Source of the DNA: Microlunatus capsulatus
Lineage (GTDB): Bacteria > Actinomycetota > Actinomycetes > Propionibacteriales > Propionibacteriaceae
Direction of reading: 5' to 3'
DNA length: 64,000 nucleotides
Assembly (NCBI RefSeq): GCF_017876495.1
Contig: NZ_JAGIOB010000001.1
Span: 4,278,001-4,342,000, forward strand
Shown: piece after piece, positions 25,995 to 34,404 of the stretch
Position numbering within the stretch: position 1 is the first letter of the stretch
Layout of the letters: every line of letters begins with the position of its first letter
The notes under the pieces: model-generated
Told to the model about the DNA's origin: nothing
What the model saw: the letters and a program-made list of their open reading frames with translations, nothing else
Database searches by the model: none
Translations under genes and position numbers: made by a program

Positions 25995-26870
25995 TCAGGC
26001 TGCCGCCGACCCCGGCTGCTCCAGCGCGGGCGCCACGAGCTCGGCGAAGCGCTCCTGCATCGTCGCGACCACCTGCGCGGCCGGCGCGGCCCAGATCTCG
26101 GCGTTGAAGATCTCGACCTCCACGGGCCCGGCGTAGCCGGTCGCGGCGACCAGCCGGGTGACGGCCGCGAAGTCGACGACGCCGTCGCCCATCATCCCGC
26201 GCGAGAGCAGGGCGTCGGCGGCGATCGGCAGGTTGAAGTCGCACACCTGGTAGGTGGCGACCCGCTGCTCGCGGCCGGCCCGGGCGACCTGCTCGGGCAG
26301 CTGCGGGTCCCAGAACACGTGGAAGGTGTCGACGCAGACGCCCACCTCCGACGGCGCGTACGGGGCGGCCAGGTCCAGCGCCTGGCCCAGGGTCGAGAGC
26401 ACGGCGCGGTCGGCCACGTACATGGGGTGCAGCGGCTCCAGCGCCAGCTGGACGCCGTGCTCGCGGGCGACCGGCACGAGGTCGGCCAGCCGGTCGGCGA
26501 CGCGGCCGCGGGCGGCGGCCAGGTCGGTGTCGCCCGGCGGCAGCCCGCCGACGACCAGCACCAGCACCGGCGCGCCCAGCGCCGCGGCCTGCTCGATCGC
26601 TTTCCGGTTGTCGGCGAGCGCGTGGGCGATGCCGTCGGGGTCGGCGGCGGTGAGGAACCCGCCGCGGCAGAGCGTCGAGACGGCGAGCCCGGACGCGCGG
26701 ACCAGGTCGACGGCGGCCTCCAGCCCGACCTCCTCGACGCGGTCGCGCCACAGCCCGACGTGGGTCAGGCCCGCGTCGGCGGCCACCCGGAGGGCCTGCT
26801 CCAGGGTCAGCGCCTTGGTCGTGGCCGTGTTGAGGGCCAGCCGGGACGTCCCGGCGGGAGAGCCCGCCAC
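25995..26870 (-). CDS. Sugar phosphate isomerase/epimerase family protein
   Basis: A 291-residue TIM barrel of the same superfamily but a different subgroup from its neighbour. It opens with LALNTATTKALTLEQALRVAADAGLTHVGLWRDRVEEVG; metal site stretches are VQLALEPLHPMY, VGVCVDTFHVFWDP and ATYQVCDFNLPI, with the last acid in VEVEIFNAEIW. The GTG start at 26870 nearly abuts the stop of the DUF993 gene, so they are co-transcribed. It probably isomerises or epimerises the product of the Gfo/Idh enzyme encoded in the same unit. Confidence 0.85.
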   Translation of the reverse strand: MAGSPAGTSRLALNTATTKALTLEQALRVAADAGLTHVGLWRDRVEEVGLEAAVDLVRASGLAVSTLCRGGFLTAADPDGIAHALADNRKAIEQAAALGAPVLVLVVGGLPPGDTDLAAARGRVADRLADLVPVAREHGVQLALEPLHPMYVADRAVLSTLGQALDLAAPYAPSEVGVCVDTFHVFWDPQLPEQVARAGREQRVATYQVCDFNLPIAADALLSRGMMGDGVVDFAAVTRLVAATGYAGPVEVEIFNAEIWAAPAAQVVATMQERFAELVAPALEQPGSAAA

Positions 26871-26871
26871 G

Positions 26872-28056
26872 TCAGCCCACCAGCCCGTGCACGGCGAGCA
26901 GCTGGCGCACCCGCGCCGCCGCCAGCTCGGGGTCGCGCAGCAGCCCGGCGGCGTCGGCGAGCCGGAAGGTCCGCACGAGGTGGGGGAGCGAGCGGCCCGC
27001 CTGCTGGCCGCCGACCATGACGAAGCCGGGCTGCTGCCCGTTCAGCCAGGCCAGGAAGGCGACCCCGGTCTTGTAGTGCGGGGTGGGCGCGCTGAAGATG
27101 TGCCGGCCCAGCTCCTGGGTGGAGGCCAGCAGGGCGTGCCCGCGGTCGGCGTCGCCGGCGTCGTAGGCCTGCAGGGCGGTGGAGGCCAGCGGGGCGATGG
27201 CGGCGAAGATGCCGAGCAGGGCGTCGGAGTGGTGGGTGCCGTCGCCGTGGATCAGCTCGGGGTAGTTGAAGTCGTCGCCGGTGTAGAGCCGGACCCGGGC
27301 GGTGAGGGTGGCCAGCCGGGCGCGGAGGGCGGTCTCGTGGGCGGCGTCCAGCAGGGAGACCTTGACGCCGTCGACCTTCCCCGGGTGCGCCTCGATCAGC
27401 TCGAGGAACGTCTCCGTGGCCGCGGCGACGTCACCGCTGCCCCAGTAGCCGGCCAGCGCCGGGTCGAACATCGGCCCCAGCCAGTGCAGGATGACGGGCC
27501 GGTCGACCTCGTCCAGCAGGGTCCCGTAGACGTCGAGGTAGTCCTGCGGGCCGACCGCGACGGCGGCCAGGGCCCGCGAGGCCATGAGGATGACGGTCGC
27601 TCCCGAGCCCGCGACCAGCTCGACCTGCTCCCGGTAGGCGCCGAGCACGGCGTCCAGCCCCCGGCGGCCGGCGGGCACCGTCGTCAGGTCGAGCTGGTCG
27701 GTGCCCGCGCCGCAGGCCAGCATGCCGCCCACCGACGCGGCCTCGGCCGCGGACCGCTTGACGAGGTCCTGGGTGGCGGCCCAGTCCAGGCCCATCCCGC
27801 GCTGGGCGGTGTCCATCGCGTCGGCGACGCCGAGCCCGTAGGACCACAGCTCGTGGCGGAAGGCCAGCGTCGCGTCCCAGTCCAGGACCGCCGGGGCGCC
27901 GGGGCTGTTGTCGGCCCAGCGCTGCGGGACGACGTGCGCGGCGGCGTAGACGACGCGGGACGTCAGCGGGGCCGAGGGCCGGGTCCAGGCGCCGGGGGCG
28001 CCCAGCACGTGCTCGGCCAGGACGCCGTCGGGGCCCGGCAGCAGCAGCGCCGTCAC
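26872..28056 (-). CDS. DUF993 family protein, dihydrodipicolinate synthase-like TIM barrel
   Basis: A 394-residue protein of the DUF993 family, a distant branch of the class I aldolase/DapA group. Recognisable parts are SRVVYAAAHVVPQRW, WDATLAFRHELWSYGLGVADAMDTAQRGMGLDW, GPQDYLDVYGTLLDEVDRPVILHWLGPMFDP and KVDGVKVSLLDAAHE, in which the lysine of GVKVS is a candidate Schiff base. No member is biochemically defined to my knowledge. Its GTG start overlaps the stop of the Gfo/Idh gene. A retro-aldol or dehydration step on an oxidised sugar is a reasonable guess from this context. Confidence 0.8.
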   Translation of the reverse strand: MTALLLPGPDGVLAEHVLGAPGAWTRPSAPLTSRVVYAAAHVVPQRWADNSPGAPAVLDWDATLAFRHELWSYGLGVADAMDTAQRGMGLDWAATQDLVKRSAAEAASVGGMLACGAGTDQLDLTTVPAGRRGLDAVLGAYREQVELVAGSGATVILMASRALAAVAVGPQDYLDVYGTLLDEVDRPVILHWLGPMFDPALAGYWGSGDVAAATETFLELIEAHPGKVDGVKVSLLDAAHETALRARLATLTARVRLYTGDDFNYPELIHGDGTHHSDALLGIFAAIAPLASTALQAYDAGDADRGHALLASTQELGRHIFSAPTPHYKTGVAFLAWLNGQQPGFVMVGGQQAGRSLPHLVRTFRLADAAGLLRDPELAAARVRQLLAVHGLVG

Positions 28057-29231
28057 AGCGCGAGCTCGGGCACGTCGAGGGTGCGGCGCTCGGCGGAGGA
28101 GCGCAGGCCCAGCTCGGCCAGCTGGACGCCGCGGGCGGCGGACTCCAGGCCGAAGCGGTGCGGCCGGCCGGCCAGCACGTCGCGCAGGAACTCCTCCCAC
28201 TGCCGCTTGAAGCCGTTGTCGAGCTCGGCGTTGGCGGGGACGTCGAGCCACTGGTCGCGGAAGGACTCGGTGACCGGCAGGTCGGGGTTCCAGACCGGCT
28301 TCGGGGTGTGCGCGCGCTGCTGGGCGACGCAGGTCTGCAGGCCGGCGACGGCGGAGCCGTGGGTGCCGTCGACCTGGAACTCGACGAGCTCGTCGCGATG
28401 CACGCGGACGGCCCAGGAGGAGTTGATCTGGCCGACGACCGGCTCGCCGGCCGGGGTCTCCAGCTCGAAGACGGCGTAGGCGGCGTCGTCGGCGGTCGCC
28501 TCGTAGGGCCGGCCCTGCTCGTCCCAGCGCTGCGGGATGTGGGTGGTGCTGAGCGCCGAGACGCTGCGGACCCGTCCGATGATCCCCTCGAGCACGTAGC
28601 TCCAGTGGCAGAACATGTCGGTGGTGATGCCGCCGCCCTCGTCGGTGCGGTAGTTCCACGACGGGCGCTGGGCGGCCTGGGAGTCGCCCTCGAACACCCA
28701 GTAGCCGAACTCGCCGCGCAGGGACAGGATCCGGCCGAAGAAGCCCTCGTCGACGAGGCGGCGCAGCTTGACCAGCCCGGGCAGGTAGAGCTTGTCGTGC
28801 ACCACGCCGGCGGTGATGCCGGTCTCGGCGGCCAGCGCGGCCAGCGCCACGGCCTCGTCGAGGGTCTCGGCGACGGGCTTCTCGGTGAAGACGTGCTTCC
28901 CGGCGCGCATGGCGCGCTGCAGGAGGTCGAACCGGTGGCTCGTCATGCCGGCGTCGAAGAAGACGTCGACGGTGGGGTCGGCGAGCACGCTCTCGACGTC
29001 GGTCGTCCAGTGCTCGACCTTGTGCTGCTGGGCCAGGTCGACCAGCTTGGCCTCGTTGCGGCCCACCAGGATCGGCTCCACCTGCACCCGGGTGCCGTCG
29101 GCCAGGGTCACCCCGCCCGCCTCGCGCAGCGGCAGGATCGAGCGGAGGAGGTGCTGCCGGTAGCCCATCCGCCCGGTGACGCCGTTCATGGCGATGCGGA
29201 GGACGCGCGGTCGGTCGACGGCTGAGGTCAT
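28053..29231 (-). CDS. Gfo/Idh/MocA family oxidoreductase
   Basis: A 392-residue oxidoreductase. The N-terminus is slightly atypical (RIAMNGVTGRMGYRQHLLRSI, a GxTGRMG loop like that of dihydrodipicolinate reductase), followed by the EKPV motif in KHVFTEKPVAETLDEA and GGGITTDMFCHWSYVLEG with the catalytic histidine. ATG 29231 is preferred because AGGAG precedes it; a longer GTG-type start at 29291 would span the operator. It is the first gene of a four-gene sugar operon and is divergent from a LacI-type regulator across the GAAAGCGCTTTC palindrome. Confidence 0.9.
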   Translation of the reverse strand: MTSAVDRPRVLRIAMNGVTGRMGYRQHLLRSILPLREAGGVTLADGTRVQVEPILVGRNEAKLVDLAQQHKVEHWTTDVESVLADPTVDVFFDAGMTSHRFDLLQRAMRAGKHVFTEKPVAETLDEAVALAALAAETGITAGVVHDKLYLPGLVKLRRLVDEGFFGRILSLRGEFGYWVFEGDSQAAQRPSWNYRTDEGGGITTDMFCHWSYVLEGIIGRVRSVSALSTTHIPQRWDEQGRPYEATADDAAYAVFELETPAGEPVVGQINSSWAVRVHRDELVEFQVDGTHGSAVAGLQTCVAQQRAHTPKPVWNPDLPVTESFRDQWLDVPANAELDNGFKRQWEEFLRDVLAGRPHRFGLESAARGVQLAELGLRSSAERRTLDVPELAL

Positions 29232-29259
29232 GGACGACTCCTGTGTCGGAGGGGGCGGA

Positions 29260-29271
29260 GAAAGCGCTTTC
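29260..29271. promoter_or_regulatory. LacI-type operator palindrome
   Basis: GAAAGCGCTTTC is a perfect 12-base palindrome with the central CG typical of LacI/GalR operators. It lies midway between the divergent Gfo/Idh operon (start 29231) and lacI-like gene (start 29327), so it can control both. Confidence 0.75.
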
Positions 29272-29326
29272 CACGCTACACTCCTGGTCACGAGGGCGTC
29301 AAAGACCTCGAGAGGAGCGTGCAGAC

Positions 29327-30352
29327 GTGGCAGCAGTACGGCTGACGGACGTCGCGCTGCGCGCCGGGGTGTCGCTCGCGACCGCCTCCCGGGTGCTCAA
29401 CGGGTCCCTGCGCAGCCCGGCGGAGGCCATCGCCGTCCGGGTCCGGGCCGCCGCCGACGAGCTGGGCTACGTGGCCAACGCGCAGGCCCAGGCGCTGGCC
29501 CGCTCGGCCACCGGCCTGGTGGGCCTGGTCGTCCACGACATCAGCGACCCCTACTTCTCCAGCATCGTCCGGGGCGCGCAGCACGCGGCCCGCGAGCGGC
29601 GCAGCCAGGTGCTGCTGGCCAGCACCGACCGGCACGAGCAGAGCGAGGTCGACGCGGTCAAGGCCTTCGCCGTGTACCGCACCGACGCGATCATCCTGTC
29701 CGGTTCCCGGGGGGCGCACTCCGACCGCGCGCTGACCCGCGAGCTGGAGCGCTACACCGCCAACGGCGGCCGGCTCGTCACGTTCGGCCACACCGGCTTC
29801 GCCGGTGCCCGGGTCGTCGAGGTGGCCAACGCCGACGGCGCGGCCCGGCTCGTCGCCGCCCTGGTCGACCGCGGCCGGCGCCGGTTCGCCGTGCTCGGCG
29901 GCCCGGAGGAGCTCGTCACCACCCAGCACCGCGTCGCCGGCTTCCGGCGCGCCCTGGCCGCCGCCGGCCTCGAGCCGCTGCTGGAGGTCCGCGGCGAGTT
30001 CACCAGCGAGGGCGGCCGGGCCGCCGCCGAGGCCTGCCTGGAGGCCGCCGGTCCCGGGACCGACGGCGCCGACCAGCCGCTGTGCCTGCTGGCGGTCAAC
30101 GACGTGATGGCGCTCGGCGCGCTGGCCGCCGTCCGCGCCCGGGGGCTGCGGGTGCCCGAGGACGTCGAGGTGGCCGGCTTCGACGACATCCCGACCCTGC
30201 GCGACCTCGACCCCCCGCTGACGACCTTCCGGCTGCCGCTGGAGGAGATGGGCCGCCGCGCCGCCGAGCTGGCTCTCGCCGCCGACGACCCCGGTCCGGT
30301 GCACATCGAGGGCGAGGTCGTGCTGCGGGTCAGCGCCGGCGCGCAGCGCTGA
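29327..30352 (+). CDS. LacI family transcriptional regulator
   Basis: A 341-residue LacI/GalR repressor. The helix-turn-helix RLTDVALRAGVSLATASRVLNGS starts at residue 4, the hinge contains ELGYVANAQAQALARSATGLVG, and the effector domain contains VHDISDPYFSSIVRGAQ, AVNDVMALGALAAVR and VAGFDDIPTLRDLDPPLTTFRLP. GAGGAG lies ten bases before the GTG at 29327. It is divergent from the Gfo/Idh-DUF993-isomerase operon and probably represses that operon and itself through the palindrome at 29260-29271. Confidence 0.93.
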   Translation: MAAVRLTDVALRAGVSLATASRVLNGSLRSPAEAIAVRVRAAADELGYVANAQAQALARSATGLVGLVVHDISDPYFSSIVRGAQHAARERRSQVLLASTDRHEQSEVDAVKAFAVYRTDAIILSGSRGAHSDRALTRELERYTANGGRLVTFGHTGFAGARVVEVANADGAARLVAALVDRGRRRFAVLGGPEELVTTQHRVAGFRRALAAAGLEPLLEVRGEFTSEGGRAAAEACLEAAGPGTDGADQPLCLLAVNDVMALGALAAVRARGLRVPEDVEVAGFDDIPTLRDLDPPLTTFRLPLEEMGRRAAELALAADDPGPVHIEGEVVLRVSAGAQR

Positions 30353-30372
30353 GGCCGACCGCTCCCCGCACC

Positions 30373-30403
30373 GGGGACCCGGGGACCCGGGGACCCGGGG
30401 ACC
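30373..30403. repeat. Short tandem repeat of GGGGACCC
   Basis: Nearly four head-to-tail copies of the eight-base unit GGGGACCC follow the lacI-like gene. Each unit can pair with its neighbour, so the array may act as a terminator or a slippage-prone tract. No function is proven. Confidence 0.8.
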
Positions 30404-30528
30404 GCATGATGGCGCGGACGCCGGGCCGCCCACCAGGACGAGTTCTGCCACCTGCGCGGGCCGGGCCGCCGTCGCTACGGTGCGGAGCGGCCGGCATCGG
30501 GGCCGGCCCCCTCTCCCCAGGAGCTCCC

Positions 30529-31650
30529 GTGGACCTGCGACCCGGGCGGCGCGCCGCCGCCGCCTCCCTCTCCCTGCTGACGGGCCTCGGCGCTCTCGGG
30601 CTCGCGCCCGCCGCCGACGCCCGTGACCACGGGCACGGCTCCTCCGGGGGGTTGGAGGTCGTCGCCACCGGCCTCGACAACCCGCGCCACCTCGACATCA
30701 GCGGCGGCGCGCTCTACGTCGCCGAGGCCGGCGTGGGCGGGGCCGGTCCGTGCTTCGCCGGGGCGGAGGGGGACACCTGCTACGGCGCCACCGGCGCCAT
30801 CACCCGCGTCCGGCACGGGCGGCAGACCCGCGTCGTCACCGGCCTGCCGTCGGCTGCGGACCCCGGGACCGGGGGCGGCGCGGTCGGTCCGTCGGACCTC
30901 GTGGTCCGCGGCCACCGCTACACCGTCGCGCTCGGCCTGGGCGCCGACCCGGGGGAGCGGGCCGGTCAGCCGCGGGGGATCCGGCTGCTGGGCACGGTGG
31001 CCACCGGGCGGCTGGGCAGCGCCGGGCTGCGCGTCGTCGCCGACGTCGGCGGCTACGAGGCGCGCGTCAACCCGGACGGGACGGACCTCGACACCAACCC
31101 GGTCGCCCTGCTGCCGCGCGGCGGCCGGACCTACGTCGTCGACGCCGGGGGGAACGCCCTGCTGCGGCTCGGACGTCACGGCGGGATCCGCACCACGGCC
31201 GTCTTCCCCTCGGTGGTCACGCCGGTCCCGGGCGGGGTGGTCGACATGGACGCCGTCCCGACGGCGGTGGCGCAGGGCCCGGACGGGGCGCTCTACGTCA
31301 GCCAGCTGACGGGCTTCCCCTTCCCGGTGGGCGCCGCGAGCATCTGGCGCGTCGTGCCGGGGCAGGCGCCGACGCGCTACGCCACCGGGCTGACCAACGT
31401 CACCGACCTCGCCTTCGACCGGGACGGCAGCCTCTACGTGGTGCAGGTGACCGACCAGGGCCTGGCCGCCGAGGCCCCGCCGCTGGGCTCGGTGGTGCGC
31501 GTCCCCCGGGGCGGGGGCGCCGCGCACACCACGGTGCGGGGCGGCCTCCTGCTGCCCTACGGCATCGCCCTGCACCACGGGTCCGCGTACGTGACCACGG
31601 GCAGCGCGCTGGCCGACGCCGGCCAGGTGGTGCGCATCCCGCTGCGCTGA
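30529..31650 (+). CDS. ScyD/ScyE family secreted beta-propeller protein
   Basis: A 373-residue exported protein. The signal peptide (basic start, then [23 protein letters not shown]) is followed by a histidine-rich DHGHGSSGG stretch and a repeated propeller pattern: [73 protein letters not shown] and [21 protein letters not shown]. ScyD/ScyE proteins were named in scytonemin clusters but the family is broad and mostly unassigned. CAGGAG precedes the GTG at 30529, and TACGGT near 30476 may be its -10 element. A perfect hairpin follows the stop. Confidence 0.85.
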   Translation: MDLRPGRRAAAASLSLLTGLGALGLAPAADARDHGHGSSGGLEVVATGLDNPRHLDISGGALYVAEAGVGGAGPCFAGAEGDTCYGATGAITRVRHGRQTRVVTGLPSAADPGTGGGAVGPSDLVVRGHRYTVALGLGADPGERAGQPRGIRLLGTVATGRLGSAGLRVVADVGGYEARVNPDGTDLDTNPVALLPRGGRTYVVDAGGNALLRLGRHGGIRTTAVFPSVVTPVPGGVVDMDAVPTAVAQGPDGALYVSQLTGFPFPVGAASIWRVVPGQAPTRYATGLTNVTDLAFDRDGSLYVVQVTDQGLAAEAPPLGSVVRVPRGGGAAHTTVRGGLLLPYGIALHHGSAYVTTGSALADAGQVVRIPLR

Positions 31651-31664
31651 CCACGCAGCCGACC

Positions 31665-31698
31665 CGACGCCACCGGTGCACCCGCACCGGTGGCGTCG
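31665..31698. terminator. Perfect 15-bp hairpin terminator
   Basis: CGACGCCACCGGTGC pairs perfectly with GCACCGGTGGCGTCG around an ACCC loop, starting 15 bases after the ScyD/E-like stop codon. Confidence 0.8.
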
Positions 31699-31762
31699 CG
31701 CTGCCCGCCGGCGGGCGCACCCGCGTGTCCCCGAGCCTCCTCGTCCAGGATCCGGCGCCCCC

Positions 31763-31792
31763 TTGCGGGGCCCGTGCGCCAATCCCTAGTGT
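31763..31792 (+). promoter_or_regulatory. Promoter for leaderless leader-peptide transcript
   Basis: TTGCGG (31763-31768) and TAGTGT (31787-31792) are 18 bases apart. The predicted start point, six to seven bases downstream, coincides with an ATG at 31799. Confidence 0.5.
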
Positions 31793-31798
31793 GACGGC

Positions 31799-31879
31799 AT
31801 GGTTACCCGGCAACTCGTGGGGTGCCCGTCCGCGCCGGACGTCACCCGCGGCTGCCACCTCACGTCGCGGGCCCGCTGA
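31799..31879 (+). CDS. Candidate cysteine-containing leader peptide upstream of the TauD-like gene
   Basis: A 26-codon frame starting at the predicted transcription start: MVTRQLVGC, then a second cysteine in TRGCHL, ending SRAR. Its arginine-rich, two-cysteine composition recalls the small leader peptides found upstream of sulfur-metabolism genes in actinobacteria, which regulate by ribosome attenuation. The stop is 91 bases before the dioxygenase start. The frame is too short for statistical support. The beginning of the frame also contains a GGCAAC to GGGGTGCC stretch reminiscent of SAM riboswitch cores, but no full riboswitch fold could be assembled. Confidence 0.4.
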   Translation: MVTRQLVGCPSAPDVTRGCHLTSRAR

Positions 31880-31970
31880 CCCCGGGCCGGCCCGGCGCCG
31901 GTGCGCCGCGCAGCGCCTCCCGTCCGGTGGCTCCCGCCCCGGGCACGACCGTCCCCGGAAGGACACCCTC

Positions 31971-32915
31971 ATGACCCTGCTCCAGGACCGCGCCACCGGT
32001 GCCGACGACCGCTACGACCACGTCGAGGTGCACCCGCTGGGTGAGAGCATCGGCGCCACGGTCAGCGGCGTGCGGCTCGGCGGCGACGTCGAGCCGGCGG
32101 CCGTGGCGGAGATCCGGCGGGCCCTGCTGGCCCACAAGGTCGTCCTCTTCTCCGGCCAGGACCACCTCGACGACGCCGGCCACCACGAGTTCGCGTCCCT
32201 GCTGGGCACCCCGACCTCCCCGCACCCGACGGTGCGCGGCGAGGGCCACGGCGTGCTGGCCATCGACTCCGAGCGCGGCAAGGCCAACAGCTGGCACACC
32301 GACGTCACGTTCGTCGACCGGGTCCCGGCCATCAGCCTGCTGCGCCCGCTGACCCTGCCGACGCACGGCGGCAACACCGTCTGGGCCAACACGGTCACCG
32401 CGCACGACCGGCTGCACCCGGCCCTGCAGGCGCTGGTCGAGCGGCTCTGGGCCGTCCACACCAACCTCTACGACTACGCCGCCGAGCGGGACGAGAAGCG
32501 GGTCGGCGGCATCGACGTCGAGGAGCAGGCCTACCGCGACGAGTTCGCCTCGCAGGTCTTCGAGACCGAGCACCCCGTGGTCCGGGTGCACCCCGAGACG
32601 GGGGAGCGCTCGCTGCTGCTCGGCCACTTCGTCAAGCGCTTCGTCGGCCTGAGCAGCCACGACTCGGCCGACCTGTTCACCCTGCTGCAGCGCCACGTCA
32701 CCCGGCTGGAGAACACCGTCCGCTGGCGCTGGTCGCCGGGCGACCTGGCCATCTGGGACAACCGCGCCACCCAGCACTACGGCGTCGCCGACTACGGCGA
32801 CCAGAAGCGCCTGCTGCACCGCATCACCCTCGCCGGCGACGTCCCGGTGAGCGTCGACGGTGTCCGGTCCACGCCGCGGCTGGGCGACGCCTCCGGCTAC
32901 TCCGCCCTCGCCTGA
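31971..32915 (+). CDS. TauD/TfdA family alpha-ketoglutarate-dependent dioxygenase
   Basis: A 314-residue Fe(II)/2-oxoglutarate dioxygenase. The iron ligands are seen as the HxD of SWHTDVTF and the distal histidine in [12 protein letters not shown]; the 2-oxoglutarate arginine follows in [10 protein letters not shown]. The stretch [16 protein letters not shown] is typical of sulfonate/alkylsulfate dioxygenases. It would oxidise the carbon next to a sulfonate or sulfate ester, releasing sulfite or sulfate. AAGGA lies upstream of the ATG. The gene has no adjacent transporter. A candidate cysteine-bearing leader peptide upstream fits regulation by sulfur supply. Confidence 0.9.
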   Translation: MTLLQDRATGADDRYDHVEVHPLGESIGATVSGVRLGGDVEPAAVAEIRRALLAHKVVLFSGQDHLDDAGHHEFASLLGTPTSPHPTVRGEGHGVLAIDSERGKANSWHTDVTFVDRVPAISLLRPLTLPTHGGNTVWANTVTAHDRLHPALQALVERLWAVHTNLYDYAAERDEKRVGGIDVEEQAYRDEFASQVFETEHPVVRVHPETGERSLLLGHFVKRFVGLSSHDSADLFTLLQRHVTRLENTVRWRWSPGDLAIWDNRATQHYGVADYGDQKRLLHRITLAGDVPVSVDGVRSTPRLGDASGYSALA

Positions 32916-33144
32916 CCCGGGGCGGCGGACGGCCCGACCGGTCACCGGGCGGTCAGCGCCCGCTCGCACCTGGCTGAGGCGGCCGGGACGGAGCGGGTGG
33001 TCGTCGACCGGCGCGTCCGCGTCGCCAGCCGGTCGCGCGGCAGCGTATCGTGCTCGACAGAACGACGACCCGGCTCCGTGCCGGGGCGTCCGGGGTGCAC
33101 GCTGTCCTGTCGGCTCGGGGTCGAGACCACCAGAGGCGACCACC

Positions 33145-33735
33145 GTGACCACCGCGCTCCACCCGACCGACCGGCTGGACGCCGTCCCGCCCTCCCTGGC
33201 CGAGCTCCTCGTGGCGGCCGCCGCCGGGGACGAGCTGGCCTTCCACGCCTTCTACACCCGGACCCGCGGCCAGACGCAGGCGCTCGTCCGCGGGCTGGTG
33301 CGCTCGCCGGAGACGACGGCCGACGTCGTCCAGGAGGTCTACGCCACCGCCTGGCAGCACGCGGGCCGCTACGACCCGGCGCGCGGGGCGGTGCAGGCCT
33401 GGCTGACCACGCTGGCCCGGCGCAAGGCCATCGACCGGATCCGCCAGATGACCCGGCAGGCCGACCGGGAGCTCGCGCACGTCCGGCAGACCGGGCCCGG
33501 GGAGCCGGCCGACGAGGTGTGGGAGGGCGTGCTGCGCCGCGTCGAGTGCGGCCAGGTCCGCGCCGCGCTGCAGACGCTCACCGCCGGCAAGCGCGAGGTG
33601 CTGTCGATGACCTACGTGGAGGGCTGCACCGCCGTGCAGATCGCCGAGCGGCTGGGCCTCCCGGTGGGCACGGTGAAGACCCGTCGCCGCGACGGGCTGC
33701 TGATGCTGCGCGTGCTGCTGCAGGCCGCCGGCTGA
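33145..33735 (+). CDS. ECF-type RNA polymerase sigma factor
   Basis: A 196-residue group 4 sigma factor. Region 2 reads TRGQTQALVRGLVRSPETTADVVQEVYATAWQHAGRYDPARGAVQAWLTTLARRKAIDRIR, and region 4 reads ALQTLTAGKREVLSMTYVEGCTAVQIAERLGLPVGTVKTRRRDGLLML. The pattern is close to SigK/SigL-like ECF factors, which usually have an adjacent anti-sigma gene. None follows here: the next gene is a TRIC channel. The control partner is therefore elsewhere, or the factor is controlled by expression. GTG at 33145 is preceded by AGAGG. Confidence 0.9.
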   Translation: MTTALHPTDRLDAVPPSLAELLVAAAAGDELAFHAFYTRTRGQTQALVRGLVRSPETTADVVQEVYATAWQHAGRYDPARGAVQAWLTTLARRKAIDRIRQMTRQADRELAHVRQTGPGEPADEVWEGVLRRVECGQVRAALQTLTAGKREVLSMTYVEGCTAVQIAERLGLPVGTVKTRRRDGLLMLRVLLQAAG

Positions 33736-33779
33736 GCGCGGGCCAGGACCCTCCCGGGCCCGACGTGAGACCCTGAGCG

Positions 33780-34391
33780 GTGTTCCTCGCTCTGCTGACC
33801 TACCTCGGCATCGTCGTCTTCGCGGCGTCCGGGGCGCTGGCGGGGGTCCGCCGCCGGCTGGACCTCTTCGGCGTCTGCGTCGTCGGCCTGACCGCCGGCC
33901 TCGGCGGTGGCGTCACCCGCGACCTGCTGCTCGGCGTCACCCCGCCCGTCTCGGTCGAGCGGTGGACCAACGGCACCGTCGCCCTGGCCGCCTCGCTGCT
34001 CGTCTTCTGGGTGCACCCCCACCTCGGCCGGCTGCGCCCGGTCATCGGGGTCTACGACGCCGTGGGGCTGGGGCTGTTCGCGACCACGAGCGCCTCCTAC
34101 GCCCTCGACCTGGGCGCCAGCGGCTTCGCCGCCGTCATCATCGGCGCGGTGGGGGCCGTCGGCGGCGGTGTGCTCCGCGACGTGCTGGTCAACGAGGTCC
34201 CGCTGCTGCTGCGTCGTGACCTCTACGCCGTGCCCGCGCTGCTCGGGGCCTTCGTGGTCGTGGTCTGGGACGCCCTCGGCGGACCGGGCGACCTCGGCCT
34301 GCTCGTCGGCACGGTCGCCGCGACGGGTCTGCGGCTGCTGGGCATGTGGCGCGACTGGAACTTCCCGGTCGCCCCCGTCGACCCTCTGTGA
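33780..34391 (+). CDS. TRIC cation channel family protein
   Basis: A 203-residue membrane protein made of two repeated UPF0126 units. Each carries the glycine-rich kink motif: GLGGGVTRDLLLGVTPP (about residues 41-57) and GAVGGGVLRDVLVNEVPLLL (about residues 122-141). Seven transmembrane helices are expected, as in prokaryotic trimeric intracellular cation channels, which conduct monovalent cations. The C-terminus ends in a short cytoplasmic tail. It lies 44 bases downstream of the ECF sigma gene and may be read from the same transcript. Confidence 0.92.
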   Translation: MFLALLTYLGIVVFAASGALAGVRRRLDLFGVCVVGLTAGLGGGVTRDLLLGVTPPVSVERWTNGTVALAASLLVFWVHPHLGRLRPVIGVYDAVGLGLFATTSASYALDLGASGFAAVIIGAVGAVGGGVLRDVLVNEVPLLLRRDLYAVPALLGAFVVVVWDALGGPGDLGLLVGTVAATGLRLLGMWRDWNFPVAPVDPL

Positions 34392-34404
34392 GCCGGGACC
34401 GCGC

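Noticed and set aside
31799-31870. SAM riboswitch upstream of the TauD-like gene
   Set aside because: GGCAAC and GGGGTGCC elements resemble SAM-I/IV cores, but the flanking stems and pseudoknot could not be assembled. The leader-peptide reading explains the same bases better, though weakly.
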